DNA from: Rallus limicola
Lineage: Eukaryota > Chordata > Aves > Gruiformes > Rallidae
Direction of reading: 5' to 3'
Assembly: GCA_022605955.1 (NCBI GenBank)
Contig: JAKCOZ010000018.1
Coordinates: 2,984,001 to 3,048,000 of the forward strand
Length of the DNA: 64,000 bases
Under the pieces are notes generated by a model that did no database searches, had not been told where the DNA came from, and worked only from the letters and a program-made list of their open reading frames with translations. Numbering within the stretch: the first letter of the stretch is position 1; the number at the start of each line of letters is the position of its first letter. The position numbers were made by a program, and so were the translations under genes. Shown piece after piece: positions 1 through 10,784 of this stretch.

Positions 1-253
1 GTCCCCCAAGACCCTCGCGTTCCGGAACCGCCCCCCTTCTTCCTCCCATCAGCCCCCCTTTATCCTGGGCAGGACGTAATTGGCATGGAATACTCTCTTT
101 GGCCCATCTGGGTCACCTGTCCTGGCTTTGACTGTCTGACTGCAACTAGAAACATCAGGGTGTTATCAGCACTGCTTTCATGTAACTCCCAAACACAGCA
201 TTCCATCCGCTGCTAGAAATGAAGTTAACTCTATCCTGACTGAAACCAGGACA
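1..253 (-). mobile_element. Avian endogenous retrovirus LTR, U3 portion, truncated by window edge
   Basis: Read on the minus strand, the element starts at 253 with TGTCCTGGTTTCAG and continues with the landmarks of a common avian LTR family: GATAGAGTTAAC near the start, an AGTGCTGATAACACCCTGATG-like block, then a CAGGTGACCCAGATGG block, AGTATTCCATGCC, an ACGTC motif and a G-rich run near the left edge. I recognise this series from LTRs widespread in Neoaves, but the family name is from memory. The 3' part of the LTR and any internal region lie outside the window, so a solo LTR cannot be told from a provirus, and no target-site duplication can be checked. It lies in an SPDL1 intron in the same transcriptional direction as the gene. 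Confidence 0.75.
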
Positions 254-748
254 GCAGTAAGAGACAACCAATTTTGTACTGAAGGGCTCAATATCCCACT
301 GGCTCTTCAGCCAAGAGCATAACTAAAGCCTTTACAGTGAAACGTTGATGTTTATCAGTTGGGTTATCGCTACCAAGCCTGCTACCCTTGCTGTGCAACT
401 TAGTCACAAATCCTCTACCCCAGTACAAAATTTTTAAGGCATGCAATTAGAAACTTGAAATAATGAGACACATAACAGGTCACTGTTACAAGGCAGAATA
501 CTGCAACACAAAGCATCTCCACACACAGCCTTCCACAAAGAATGCCAATCTAGACAGTAATTTAGCAATAAGCAATACCCAACATGACCAGCCACTACCT
601 CTTCTCCCCACCCCTCAGCTGTACCATCTCTTTCTCTCTCCCTCCTCAGAGCTTTTTTTGCATAACTCTGATTTCACTGAAAAGCTACAGCCACAGCTTG
701 TGGAATTCAGAGAGTATCTACCCCTGTTGAATCAAACTCAGAGAATAC
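254..748 (-). other. SPDL1 intron, part after codon 227
   Basis: Intron sequence between the donor at 748 and the LTR. The open frame on the opposite strand crossing into the exon at 749 is a shadow. No further coding exon was found here. Confidence 0.7.
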
Positions 749-898
749 CTCCAATGCATTATAGTAAGAAACAGCTTCCTTTTGCAGCTCTTCTTTCTCT
801 CCCTGCAGACGCTCCAGCTGATGCCGTAAGTTGCTGTTCATGAGCTCTAATTGTTCCTTACTGTACTGTAGTTCATTCAGCTTTTCTTCAACATTGGC
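749..898 (-). CDS. SPDL1: SPDL1 coding exon, codons 178-227
   Basis: 150 nt, phase 0. The acceptor is TGTGTAG before 898 and the donor is GAG|GTATTC with GT at 748-747. The start is ANVEEKLNELQYSKEQLELM and the end is KEAVSYYNALE, matching the human NELQYRQEQLELL and EAVSYYNALE blocks. The next exon (human KARVANQ...) is not in positions 1-748 and must be off the window. Confidence 0.93.
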
Positions 899-3800
899 CT
901 ACACAGAAAACCAAGTACGAGCCTATTACTTTATAAAATAATTTGAAGAAAAGCAGGCCCAAGTGAACCAAACAGGTTTGTCAGTAATAGCTACTTCTAA
1001 TATAAAAATATTATATTGTAGAAGAGGGTGTATTAAAGCCTGGTTAAGGCTATTATTTTTCTCTGTGGGTATTTTCTTAGTAATGGTAAGCCCATCTTAA
1101 GGTAGGAATACACAGAAAGCATTTAAAAGTTAAATGACCAAAAGCACAGAGTTTTATAACTTCAGTTCCAACTAATAATTGAGTGCTGGTCACACACCTT
1201 CACACTTTCTAATTCAGTGAGTTCTATCTGAAGATTGAGCATTTCTGAAGACATGGTCTCATGTACACGTTCAGACATCATATGCAGCTCTTCTGACTTG
1301 GCAGCAATTATTTCCTTCTGATGATCCACTTTGTGTTTCAGTTGTTTCTCTGACAGTCGGGTTTCATCTAGTTCTGCTTTCAGGCTCTCCAACTTAAAAA
1401 CAGTTGACAACCAAGTAGCAACATTTTATAATAAATTCTTGAAAAGCATGAATCTTTTGATTCTGTTCTAATTACATAAAATATGACTTAAGAGTAAATT
1501 TTTAAAAATAAGGTTTGAAATGCCATGTAATTCGCCATGTAACTATCCAGATGTTTGTTAAAAACCTACCAACCAAGCTCCTCCACATTATAACTATATT
1601 ATATTTGTTTTGGTAGCAAGTATGCAATTATGAGGTAAATACATACTCCTAAAAATGCTATTAGCCATCTTTTAGTGTTGTATTAGTTGACAAACCTTGT
1701 TTTTAAGGTCACTGATTTCTTGTCCATAGAATCTTGCAAGCTGCTCTTTCTGTTTATCCAGTTGCATGTTTTGCTGTTGTTTAAGGGAATCACATTCATG
1801 ACCCAAACTTTCCAACATTCGATTCTTGAGTTCAATTTCTCTCTGAAGAGAGTATTTCTCTTGTTCAAATTTCTAAAAAAGAGAAGTAACATACTGATAA
1901 ACCTAGATATAATATTCACAAATGCCTGGGGAACAATGTACTTCAAACAGGATAAATGCCTGAAACTTGTAGCTCATTCCACCTTTTGCTGAAGTCCCAC
2001 TTTGGGAATTGTCATAACCATGTTTTAAAAAAAGAAAAACTGCTCTGAAAGTTTAGGACATATTTCACTGGTTTTAGACTGATATCTTCTTCATGAAAAC
2101 TGCATTTCTTTGCACCCTCAGTGAAGAGTGTGGGCGTCTTTCTGCAAGTGTAACAAAGAAATTCAGTGAGAGCTTACATGTCCTTTCTACCTCCATGAAA
2201 CCCAACCATATTAAAAATTGTTTTAGTCCACCAAGTGCTCCCCTACTGCAGAACAACAAGGACAGTGTGTGGTAAAGACATCCAAGTTTTCTACTGTTTT
2301 GTAATAAATCCCATCAACCCTTGTAGACTGAAGAATGACCTTCTAATCAGCTTTTATCTACGCTTGATTGTATGTTTGCTAATTATAAAGGGCAGCTTAA
2401 TTTCACTCTTCCACTCAGACAGTAATTAAGGTGAACAAAAAATAGATAACAAGAATCTTGGACACAGATTCCAGCCTAAACATGCAGGATTTAAAAAAAA
2501 AATAACTCTTAAAACACGAAGTTAGAAGAGGGATTCAAGAAAACTAAAAGCTAGGTAGGCAATTGACATCTGTGGCTCAGCCAGCAGCTTATCAAGGACA
2601 GGCTTAACAGGACAAGAGTTAACTCAAAGATAAGAGAAGGTTTGGGAGTGCACTGCTGAAGAGACCCAAGAGAGGCTGCAATTATTTTACACAGACTGTC
2701 ACAAGAGTGTGAACAAATTTTTCTGAACGATTTTTGTGCCTACTGTTAGAATTTACACTTGTGCTCACAGTAACTGCTTTGGCTCTTGCTTTCCAAAGGA
2801 AAGAATCACAGATTCAGAAGCTCAAAAGAATCTGTTGGATGACAACAGTTCCCATACAATATATTAAATCTACTGTATGAAGGCAAACAATTCCTTCCCC
2901 CTGCCCTTGGAATCTAAGTTACTAATTTGGCTGGTTCACAGAAGCTCAGCCAGTAACTTTGCTCCAGTCTATACTTTTGGATTCCAACCTACAGGTGCAG
3001 CTACACAACACAGCAGCTACCATCTCAGGTTATCAGGAGTAAAGGATGATCCTGCCCTGCCATCCTTATCTTTGTGCTTTCCAGCTGCCTCTCTTAACCT
3101 AAGCTTAGTAACAACAAGCTGGCCAAAATAAGCCCTTATGGTTCATTCAGCACAGTGGGGTGCAACAAATATCCAGCTGGTTAAAAACCTGTAAAATTAC
3201 AAGCATTTAAACTCCAGCATGAGAGGAGGGATGGGTGTACAACCAGAAACAGGCTAAATGAAGAGAAATGGTTGATCTAAAGCACAGGCTAACTGAAAAC
3301 AAACAGCAACACTGTTTATAGAAACTAGAAGAGATTTTCCTGATAGTAATTTTCATGCACAATTGCTAAGAAAATTGACTGACTAACTAGTACCTCTACT
3401 TCAACACGATGCTACTCTTTCCTAGGCTGTGAAGAAATGCCCTTACCAATTCAGAAACCCTTGGTATTTAGGAAATCTGAAAACTTCATGAAGGAAGAAG
3501 TTAATTTGAGTCTCACAGCTAGCATTCTTTTTACAGCTTTAACTGATACAAAGTTTGCAAGAAGAGCAGAACGTGAATGAATTGCTATACATACCCAAAA
3601 CACATACTCTAAACCAGATTTATTTTAACACTTACTATGCATTTTGCATTAAAAGCAATTAATCCTACATGGAATTGAAGATCTGATGCCTAATTTGCTG
3701 AGAAATCTGCCTTGGATAAAATTATATCTTCAATCAAAGATAAAAAGTCCTCTCTTCAGATACTTAAACTAAAAAGGTTTATTAGCATTAATCTAGACTC

Positions 3801-4047
3801 TAAATGGCATTCAAAACACTTGTGGCATGGAGAAATAGTTAAAACAAAGTTTTCTGACTGCTTTTTTTACTCTAAGTTTAACCATCACCTCGGTATTCTC
3901 AGTCAGTTCACGGCGTGTTTGATCCAGCTGATTCTGAACTTCATTTTGGGACTCCAATAAATGCAAGCCATATTGTGCTGCCTTTCTTCGCTCATTCTCT
4001 GCTTCCTTGAGCTGCTGTCTGAGACTTAAAACAGTCTCTGTCTCCAT
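749..4047 (-). CDS. SPDL1: Spindly (SPDL1/CCDC99), 5' coding half, join of four exons; continues beyond the left edge
   Basis: Spindly is the kinetochore adaptor that recruits dynein-dynactin through the RZZ complex and silences the spindle checkpoint when dynein strips the corona. Joining 4047-3889, 1872-1696, 1392-1198 and 898-749 gives 227 uninterrupted codons, all junctions in phase 0 with GT-AG borders. The product starts METETVLSLRQQLKEAENER and is almost wholly coiled-coil (many E, K, Q, L; no Pro in long stretches). Residues 22-31 (KAAQYGLHLL) are the CC1 box that contacts dynein light intermediate chain; the key alanines fall at 23 and 24, as in human. Later blocks (EQEKYSLQRE, LSEKQLKHKVDHQKE, EEMHM-like SEELHMMSERV, EAVSYYNALE) match human Spindly closely. 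Human Spindly is about 605 residues, so the Spindly motif for dynactin and the C-terminal kinetochore and farnesylation parts must lie in exons left of the window. Confidence 0.96.
1198..1392 (-). CDS. SPDL1: SPDL1 coding exon, codons 113-177
   Basis: 195 nt, phase 0. The acceptor is TTTTTAAG before 1392 and the donor is AAG|GTGTGT with GT at 1197-1196. It encodes LESLKAELDETRLSEKQLKH at the start and ends at LQIELTELESVK. This is the best conserved segment against the human protein in this window. Confidence 0.95.
1696..1872 (-). CDS. SPDL1: SPDL1 coding exon, codons 54-112
   Basis: 177 nt, phase 0 at both ends. The acceptor is TTTTTTAG before 1872 and the donor is CAAG|GTTTGT with GT at 1695-1694. 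It encodes KFEQEKYSLQREIELKNRML at the start and GQEISDLKNK at the end, a coiled-coil segment with direct counterparts in human Spindly. Confidence 0.93.
1873..3888 (-). other. SPDL1 intron between first and second coding exons
   Basis: About 2 kb, bounded by GTGATG and TTTTTTAG. No exon or clear transposon was recognised inside; several short open frames lack splice context or similarity. Confidence 0.75.
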
Positions 4048-4072
4048 TTTTTTCCCTTTTGTTGTTTCAACA
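3889..4072 (-). CDS. SPDL1: SPDL1 first coding exon (25 nt of 5' UTR plus codons 1-53)
   Basis: The acceptor is TTTTCAG at 4080-4073 and the donor is GAG|GTGATG with GT at 3888-3887. The ATG is at 4047-4045 and is preceded in the same exon by 25 nt that contain an in-frame stop, which fixes the start. It encodes the N-terminal helix with the CC1 box, ending ...RRELTENTE. Confidence 0.93.
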
Positions 4073-5779
4073 CTGAAAACAAAATGAGTGAAAATACACT
4101 GCAGTAAATTACAGTAAATCTGAAAAGCTCATTAGATTTCCTTTCTTAATCAGGATCTAAGGATGTTTTTCATTAATACCCAACACAAAAAAAGGATAGC
4201 TCACAAGCAAACAGTTCTGTGAACAGTAAAATAGTAACTAAATCTGTGAAGAAATAGAAATAGCTAACATGTTATTCCAGACTATGTCTTAAGCAGTAGC
4301 ATGTAGTAAAACATCTGTGTGCCCACCCCGTGGCACACTAGAACCAGTTAATCTACTACATGGCTGTCTTGCCAAATGCAAGAGAAGGCTAGGAAATAAC
4401 CTTGTACAAAAAAGACCCAAAACACTTTTATGCCCTTTTATGTCTATGGCTGACTATTTCCTGTGGTATTAACACTACACCATTACCTGCTTACACAAAT
4501 AACACTTAAGATTCATATCGGCAACTGTATTAGCAGGATAGTTTACTCCTAAAGACATTCCATGGGATATACAAACAGATAAAGGCAGCTGAAGAGTCAG
4601 AATTATAAACCCTGCTGAGATATACAGAATTTTAACAGAACAATTTTTTATTTATTTACTTTAAGTGCTTGATGGAGTCTTTCATTACTTTTCCTCTGCA
4701 GGTAACCTATTTGTTAATAATCATGCCTCTGCCACCCATTTCTATCTTGGCATCATAAGACAAGACACAAGTAAAGGTGAATTTTACCTACAGACAAAGT
4801 AAATCCAAACAAAATATTTACAAAAATAAAAATCAAGTTAAATTAACACCATAAGATTGTATGACTACTTGCTCCCACATCTGTTTAAATCATTACAATG
4901 CACAAAAATACTATTAAGACAGAAATCTCTAAGCAACTCAGGATTCTGCTAAACATAAGCCAACTTTGCTCAGAAAATATATAGTAATGGTGATATCCAA
5001 ATGCATTAAAAATACCTGTAGCTCATTTTTCAAAGCCAGGGTTCATGATTTTTATATAATTTCAAGATTAAAGCAATTCTTTATTGAAGATCTTACTCTG
5101 TGCTTTTTAGATAAGCAATCTAGTTATTGACATTTCTGACTGGCACATATGTTGGCAAGATTCTGGTCTTAAGAGCAAATTTCACAGCTCAACACAGGAA
5201 AGATTATTTCTGTGAGTCAATATTGTAAGGTAATGGCTTTTTTTTTTTGCTAACTTACATTAATATGTGTAGCTAATTTTAACCTGCAAAAGTACATCGT
5301 GCCAAAACTGTGCTGATTCCTTTCAGAGGCAGAAGATAAAAGTCTGGTTTCCATATTTTCCATCACTTAGTGTGATTCAAGTTTAACACAAACAAAAATA
5401 ATTTATCTAGTCGGGCTCAACAACCTCATCTAACCACTGCAATGCTTCAACTACTACTTTTGCACACTTATGCTAAAATAACCCAGTGAAGGATGGGAAT
5501 ACCTATAGCTAAGCATCACCCATATTACTATTAGTGCAAGGACAAGTACACTGTGTAGTATTTAATAACGAAGCATTTAACAGTACCACGTGGTGACATG
5601 AAGCATATAGGTAACCACTTCTATTTGCATTTGTAAGAGATCAATTAATCCTTATTCCCATCATAAACAAAGTCTCAAAATAGCTTTATCTTCTGTCCAC
5701 ACAACAGTATAGAGGCAAAGCAGCAATATGATTGCTCCTTGCTTATTAAATGAAATTTGAGGAACATTTTTAAACTCAC

Positions 5780-5827
5780 CTTCAGAAGCCCGTTTAAGGC
5801 TTTCTTGACCTTATTCTCATACTCGAC
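5780..5827 (-). other. SPDL1: Candidate SPDL1 5'-UTR cassette exon (48 nt)
   Basis: The acceptor is a long pyrimidine tract ending TTTTAAAG just above 5827; the donor is a near-perfect AAG|GTGAGT with GT at 5779-5778. The 48 nt are exactly 16 open codons (VEYENKVKKALNGLLK). Spliced to the next exon at 4072 the frame meets TGT TGA, so in an SPDL1 transcript it would be untranslated or part of an upstream ORF. Both splice signals are strong, but I have no transcript support. Confidence 0.5.
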
Positions 5828-6579
5828 CTTTAAAAGGAGAGGAAAAAAACCATAACAGTTGTGTAGCCCAGATGAATATAAGCTGCCCTTAAAGCAGTCC
5901 TTCACAGCAGTCCTCTTCTGAAAGGGCTTAACGCCTGTGGCCGCTTGTTAGAAATGCAGATCACAAACTAAAATCCCATAGAAATGCAAATCTTATTGAA
6001 ATCTCAGTTGAGACAGCTGTCACAGGGTTTAGAAGCAGCCAGAGCAGGCAATGATGCCAAAGACAGAAGCTCTGCAATTGGCCTGAGGGCAAGTAAACAG
6101 GCTACACCCAGTGTCACTTCTAACAGGCACACAATTTCTGAGGGTTGTCTGGGGTGTTTGTCTTGTCCCCGTCTGCTTCTTCACTATCTTTTGCATGCTC
6201 TCCACCAGTTCCACACACAAGATCTTTGAGCTCTTAATAAATAATTTACTGGATAACACTAAAAGAAAAATCTTAAGATTCTCTTAAATATTTTTGTTGA
6301 AGTAGAGTGGAGAATAGAGTTTTCCTGTTCAGACGCCCCTCTGCCGACTAACAGGGAAAACAGCAAGTTTCAGAGCAGAGACACCTCACCTCCTCACTGT
6401 CGGTTCCGGGTGAGGTTAGCCGGACAAGGGCAGGCAGCTGCGATCAGAAAGCTTCATTGTCAGATAGGGAAATAACCGCCCGCAACTCAGTACCACAGGT
6501 GAGATTGACAAGCTACCTGGAAAACACTGGTTTGAGGTAGATTAAACAGGTAATAAGGCGAGCAGGCAGGAGGCAAAAT

Positions 6580-6617
6580 AATCACAGGAATACAGAATTG
6601 TAGGGGTTGAAAGGAAT
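6580..6617 (-). mobile_element. CR1 LINE 3'-end remnant
   Basis: The sequence AATCACAGGAATACAGAATT followed by GTAGGGGTTGAAAGG is the complement-strand view of the CR1 3' tail (octamer-like ATTCTATG repeats and the adjoining CCAACCCC block). Only about 40 bp survive. Confidence 0.5.
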
Positions 6618-6990
6618 AATAAACGTAGGCAGGCAGCGACTTGGAGCGGGGTTTGTTTTCCGCAGGAAAACGCCGGTGTCTGTGTTAGTCTAACGCGCAG
6701 GGAGGCGGGCAGGGTGCCGCGGCGCTGGCCACAGGACGTTGGGGGCCGCAGGGCCAAAAACGCCTTTACCGCTTGAGCGGCGCGGCCCAAGGGATGGGAA
6801 GGGAAAGGAAGGGTCCGAGGGCCGCGAGTGTCGGACACAGACCCCGAGACGAGGGCACGGAAGCGGGGAGAGAGACAGTAGCTCTCCTCCGCCCCGCCGA
6901 GACCACAGCTCCGCCCGGTGAGAGTGGCCAAGGAGCGGCAAAGAGACAGCGGCAGCCGCGCGGAAAAGAAAGCTCGCTCCTCCGCCCCTC

Positions 6991-7055
6991 CCGGCGTCCC
7001 CGCACGGCGCTACCTCGACCCGGCGGAGGCTCCGCACCGGCGCCGCTCCCACCGT
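6991..7055 (-). other. SPDL1: Probable SPDL1 transcription start and non-coding exon 1
   Basis: The start is placed just downstream of the CHR-like element inside the CpG island. A possible donor is GAG|GTAGCG with GT at 7013-7012; it fits the consensus only in part. An alternative donor, GCG|GTAAAG, lies near 6767. The exon end is therefore uncertain; only the position within the island is reasonably supported. Confidence 0.4.
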
Positions 7056-7070
7056 TCAAACTCGCCTCCG
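7055..7070 (-). promoter_or_regulatory. CDE/CHR-like cell-cycle element
   Basis: On the minus strand TTTGAA (7060-7055) is preceded by GGAGGCGAG, the layout of tandem CDE/CHR elements in G2/M promoters bound by DREAM and MuvB. SPDL1 acts in mitosis, so such control is expected. Motif length is short, so this rests on position and function as well as sequence. Confidence 0.6.
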
Positions 7071-7085
7071 CGCCGCCGCCCCAGG

Positions 7086-7095
7086 TCTCGCGAGA
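7086..7095. promoter_or_regulatory. TCTCGCGAGA palindrome (BANP-type CGCG element)
   Basis: An exact copy of the CpG-island palindrome reported to be bound by BANP, which drives essential genes and is sensitive to CpG methylation. It lies between the NRF1 site and the CHR-like element. Confidence 0.75.
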
Positions 7096-7136
7096 GCCAG
7101 CTCCCACTCCTTCCGCTCAGCCCGGCTGCCTCGGCA

Positions 7137-7146
7137 GCGCATGCGC
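7137..7146. promoter_or_regulatory. NRF1 palindrome GCGCATGCGC
   Basis: An exact match to the NRF1 core, a common activator site of CpG-island promoters, about 90 bp upstream of the proposed SPDL1 start. Confidence 0.75.
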
Positions 7147-8278
7147 CTGGGCATGAGGGGTGCGTGAGGCTGCGCGGCAGATAGGGAAACGCTCCTGCTG
7201 CGCTGTGGTGCCCTATCCTCCCCTCAGCCCCCAGCGCGGGCGCAGCATAGCTGCTCTTTTAAGGCTGGGCGCGACTATGGCGGTGTGAAGGGGTGTTGCT
7301 AGCAGCCTGAAAGCACAGCGGATCTGCCTGGCTCCAGAGCCGTAGGCAATGCTGCCTCACGCAGAGCAAGCTCACAGAGCAAGTGATGAGCCAGAGTATT
7401 TAGGGAAACGACAAAATAGCGCATCATCTGCTCTTTCCACGCGATATTCTACGGGAGGGGCTTCGCTTTTTATAGCGGAACACTGCTATCTGGTTTGTCC
7501 CACTACCTCAAAGGAACTCCCCTTGTTCGACAGGGACTGCTGAGGCTGCCGACCCCTGTCGGTCACCATCTTACTCAGCCAAACCTTTCCCAAGAGTCTG
7601 TAGAGCTCACAAATTCCAAGAGTTACACAGCAAGTTCTAGTCCTCATAGCACAGCTGTCAACTAAAGCTAGTTTTCTTCTCACTAAGATTGCTCAGTTTC
7701 TACTCATGTTTACTTACTGCACCTGGGAGGGTTTTCACCTGGGAGGTTCCAGACAACCTAATACTTTAGGTTGTCCAGAATTCATAGATCCCTAAACTGG
7801 TGAAGATCTTAATAATACCCAGAAAGAGACAAATTCATCATCTGAAGCCTTTCACCACACGCTTCTGAACTGTAATTTGAGAGTCCAAGCTCAGTTGTCT
7901 ACACACTATTTTCTCTGCCCCAGAACAAAGCTTTAGTAGTTTTTCCCTGTTAAGCAAAGGTTCAATTTTTAATCTGTTCTGCAAGATTGATCTACTCTTA
8001 CACTTTCTTTAATCATATCAGTGAGTACAGGAGGTTTATTTTCATATCTAATGTGACATCTGTAACAAAAGCCACTACATAGAAACATACTAAAGCAAAT
8101 CTCCCTTTAAAGAAACACATTTCAAGTACTGCAAGGTTAAATTCAAGCAACAGGCTGTAAGTAGATGCAAGGAGAACAATCCTATTTGGAGGAACCAGGA
8201 CAGAAATAGATGTCCTAAGACGAAAGGGGCTTGGGAAAAATGCACACAGTGTAAAGTTATACAGAGCAAGCCAATAAA

Positions 8279-8322
8279 ACTACTACTACTACTTATATCC
8301 AGTCAATACTACTATTACTACC
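8279..8322. repeat. (TAC)n microsatellite, imperfect
   Basis: A run of ACTACTACTACTACT is followed after an interruption by a second ACTACTATTACTACC block. Confidence 0.8.
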
Positions 8323-10734
8323 TAGTGGATCTAATTTATGTCAGTAGAAATGGGATTAAAAATTTCATACATAGTGGTCTAGACAGACAAGAAGGCCAAG
8401 TTGATTAAAGCAGGGACAGGAAACGAGAATCCTTTTCTAATCCTGATTCTGCTGCATTCACTGTATGATTAACCACTCTTAATACCCACAGGTAAATCTT
8501 CTTGTTTTAAAACAAGGCTAATAGTGACTTAATTAACAAATCCATATAATTCTCCTAACAGTTGACTATAGCTTGGAAAAAAAAGAATACACATTGTAAA
8601 GTCTAAGTATTAACATGATTACTCCACCAGATCAATTACATGACATCGCATGCTAGATCACAGAGCAGTTAAAGTAACTGCTGTTTCCCCTGCTCTCAGT
8701 TCCAGAGTTATGTGTAAGAGCTGAAGTTTAATACACAAAACACATTAGCAAGCACCATAGTATTTTTCTCAGCTTAGAAGTTCCATATATGCCTTTAAAA
8801 CAGTTAGGACCTTAGATAAATAATGAATGGATTACTTTGTAACACATCATTATTTTTGAAACGGTTCTCTTTCTTACTGAATTGGCACTAATTACAATAC
8901 CATTACACAGATCATCTCGACTCCTTGTGAACAGCGAATACATATATCAGCTGCTAAGATGTTATCTTTTATACTGATTTGACATGTGACCATCTTGTCA
9001 GAATGCTTCAAGATTACTCACTGGTGTTATAAGCTATTTAATAGCTACATAACACCCTTTGGCTATATACCAGGATCCCTCCAGTTGTACTTGGCCCTCC
9101 CCCGGCTTGTTGCCATTCTCTACATGAAATCAAGTGACATTAAAAGCCTTACTCTTCCCCTGCTAATTGCTCAGCATACCATATGAGCTGACAAATGCTT
9201 TACTAGCTATGCTTAAGATCCAAAGCACTATAGGAAGGAAGCAACAGCAGCATATTGAGAAGCAACTGATTACTAACTGTCTATGTCATGTTAGCACAAC
9301 AGATCTAGAGCTCATTATAATTAAAACTTGTTTGAGCAGTAAGGGTGTTTGGGTTTTTTGTTTGTTTTTTTCATGTTCTTGTTCTTATTTAAAAACACTT
9401 AATTTTGCACTAAACCCACATCTCTCTATTTGTTAATGCAACTTTCTGAAAGTCCAAATTGAACCCTTCCACATTTTTTAGTCAGTAAACACTGAGCTGT
9501 TCTGTTTGTTGTAAGATGATGTGCTTTCACCTTCAATTAAAGACAATTCACAAGTTTGTATGCTTTAAATTATTACTGTGAATTCAAAGAGCAGCAGTAC
9601 TAATTCTTAAGTTCTCATTTAAGGAACTCAAGTAGCCCAGTAATTACAGTAACAGATTGAGGGCCAGTCACTATTTCTAATCCTCTCTAAACTATTAGTG
9701 ACTGACCTCATCCAGATCACTTCATCTCACTATCTCAGTCATCTTACCTAAACAAAGATATGCTTTATTTTTTTCTTTCCAATCTAACCTTAACTAGCCT
9801 TCTGTGACTTCACACCACTAATTGGCAATTCAATCAAGTAGGTGCAAAAATCTCTTTCGAATACAAACTTTCAGATGCTCCTTTATGGAAACTTTGCATT
9901 ATGGTTATTTATATTTACTACAATTTTTACTACTTGCTTGAATGGGTCAAGAGCCTCACAACAAGCTTCCTACATTTGTCTAACCAAGGGACCCAAGTAT
10001 TGAAATAAACAATGTTCAGCATATTAAGAGCCAAGCTCTAGTAAAAGTTTACACTGTGACATAACAAGCATCTTGTAAACTATGTTTTCCTTCCTTCCTT
10101 TCATCTGAATTACCTTTTTTTTAAAGTATTAGGTCTTTCAGGTTTTCCAGACATCCATAGTTAAACTCACAATTGCAAGGTTTTACTAAACACAAGGTAG
10201 TGATATAAGATCTGTGATATTAGCTTGAGGAGTTTGGGTTGGGTTTTTTTTGTTATTTGTCTATACCTAGTAGTATAAGAGATGAGCCCATCTTATAAGA
10301 AGCTTACTAAACCAACATACAATAGAACCTGGAGCATACCAGAACTTAACTTTAAATTTTCCTTCTTTAAACAGTACCTAAACAAGTCCCTCTACCTTCA
10401 CATCTAGTATAACTTCAGATATGCATTATTATTAATGTGTTATTTAACAGTATTTGTAGAACCTCTGATATTGCTTACCATGCTTTAAGATTTTAGTCAG
10501 TTGATACCCGTTCTCATTTAGCCTTTTGCAGCTAAATACAATTAATTCACTATTTAATGCTAGTCTTCAGTGTGAAAACGTTCTAGTAACAGCCAGAAAC
10601 AAGTAATTAAAAAACATATTTTACAAAATAAAAACATACAGAAACCTCATCAATGTTAATTCAACAACCATTAACTGACCCAAATATCTCACTAAACCCT
10701 AAAAGCCTTTACAAATTGTTATAACTCACAATTA

Positions 10735-10776
10735 TTTTTTATATATGTATAAATATATACATACACACACACTCAC
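10735..10776. repeat. (TA)n/(CA)n compound microsatellite
   Basis: T-run, then ATATATGTATAAATATATAC, then ACACACACAC. Simple sequence just left of the 10.8-kb CpG cluster. Confidence 0.8.
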
Positions 10777-10784
10777 TAAGAGCA

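Larger units (their letters stand above)
4073..6650 (-). other. SPDL1 5' intron region
   Basis: It holds the 48-nt cassette exon candidate at 5780-5827 and a CR1 remnant at 6580-6617. A second possible minus-strand donor, GAGGAG|GTGAGG, lies near 6390. Otherwise unique AT-rich sequence in which A exceeds T on the + strand. Confidence 0.6.
6650..7250 (-). promoter_or_regulatory. CpG-island promoter of SPDL1
   Basis: GC-rich with dense CpG, against AT-rich flanks on both sides. It sits just 5' of the SPDL1 exons and contains three recognisable promoter motifs (NRF1, TCTCGCGAGA, CHR). There is no TATA box, as expected for a housekeeping or cell-cycle promoter. All long open frames here in both strands are by-products of the high GC. 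Confidence 0.85.
7251..10780. other. Unassigned sequence upstream of SPDL1
   Basis: No exon, RNA gene or clear transposon recognised. The + strand keeps the A>T and C>G bias seen in the SPDL1 introns although the promoter has been passed. It contains a TAC microsatellite near 8.3 kb. Confidence 0.6.

Noticed and set aside
463..843. 126-codon open frame on the plus strand
   Set aside because: It overlaps the SPDL1 exon at 749-898 on the opposite strand and has no protein similarity; a shadow frame.
2807..2850. CR1-like AGAATCACAGATTCAGAAG
   Set aside because: The match does not continue beyond a few bases into the CR1 body.
6542..7184. Several overlapping open frames on both strands in the CpG island
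   Set aside because: High GC removes stop codons; the frames are Arg/Pro/Ala/Gly-rich, overlap each other and lie in the SPDL1 promoter.
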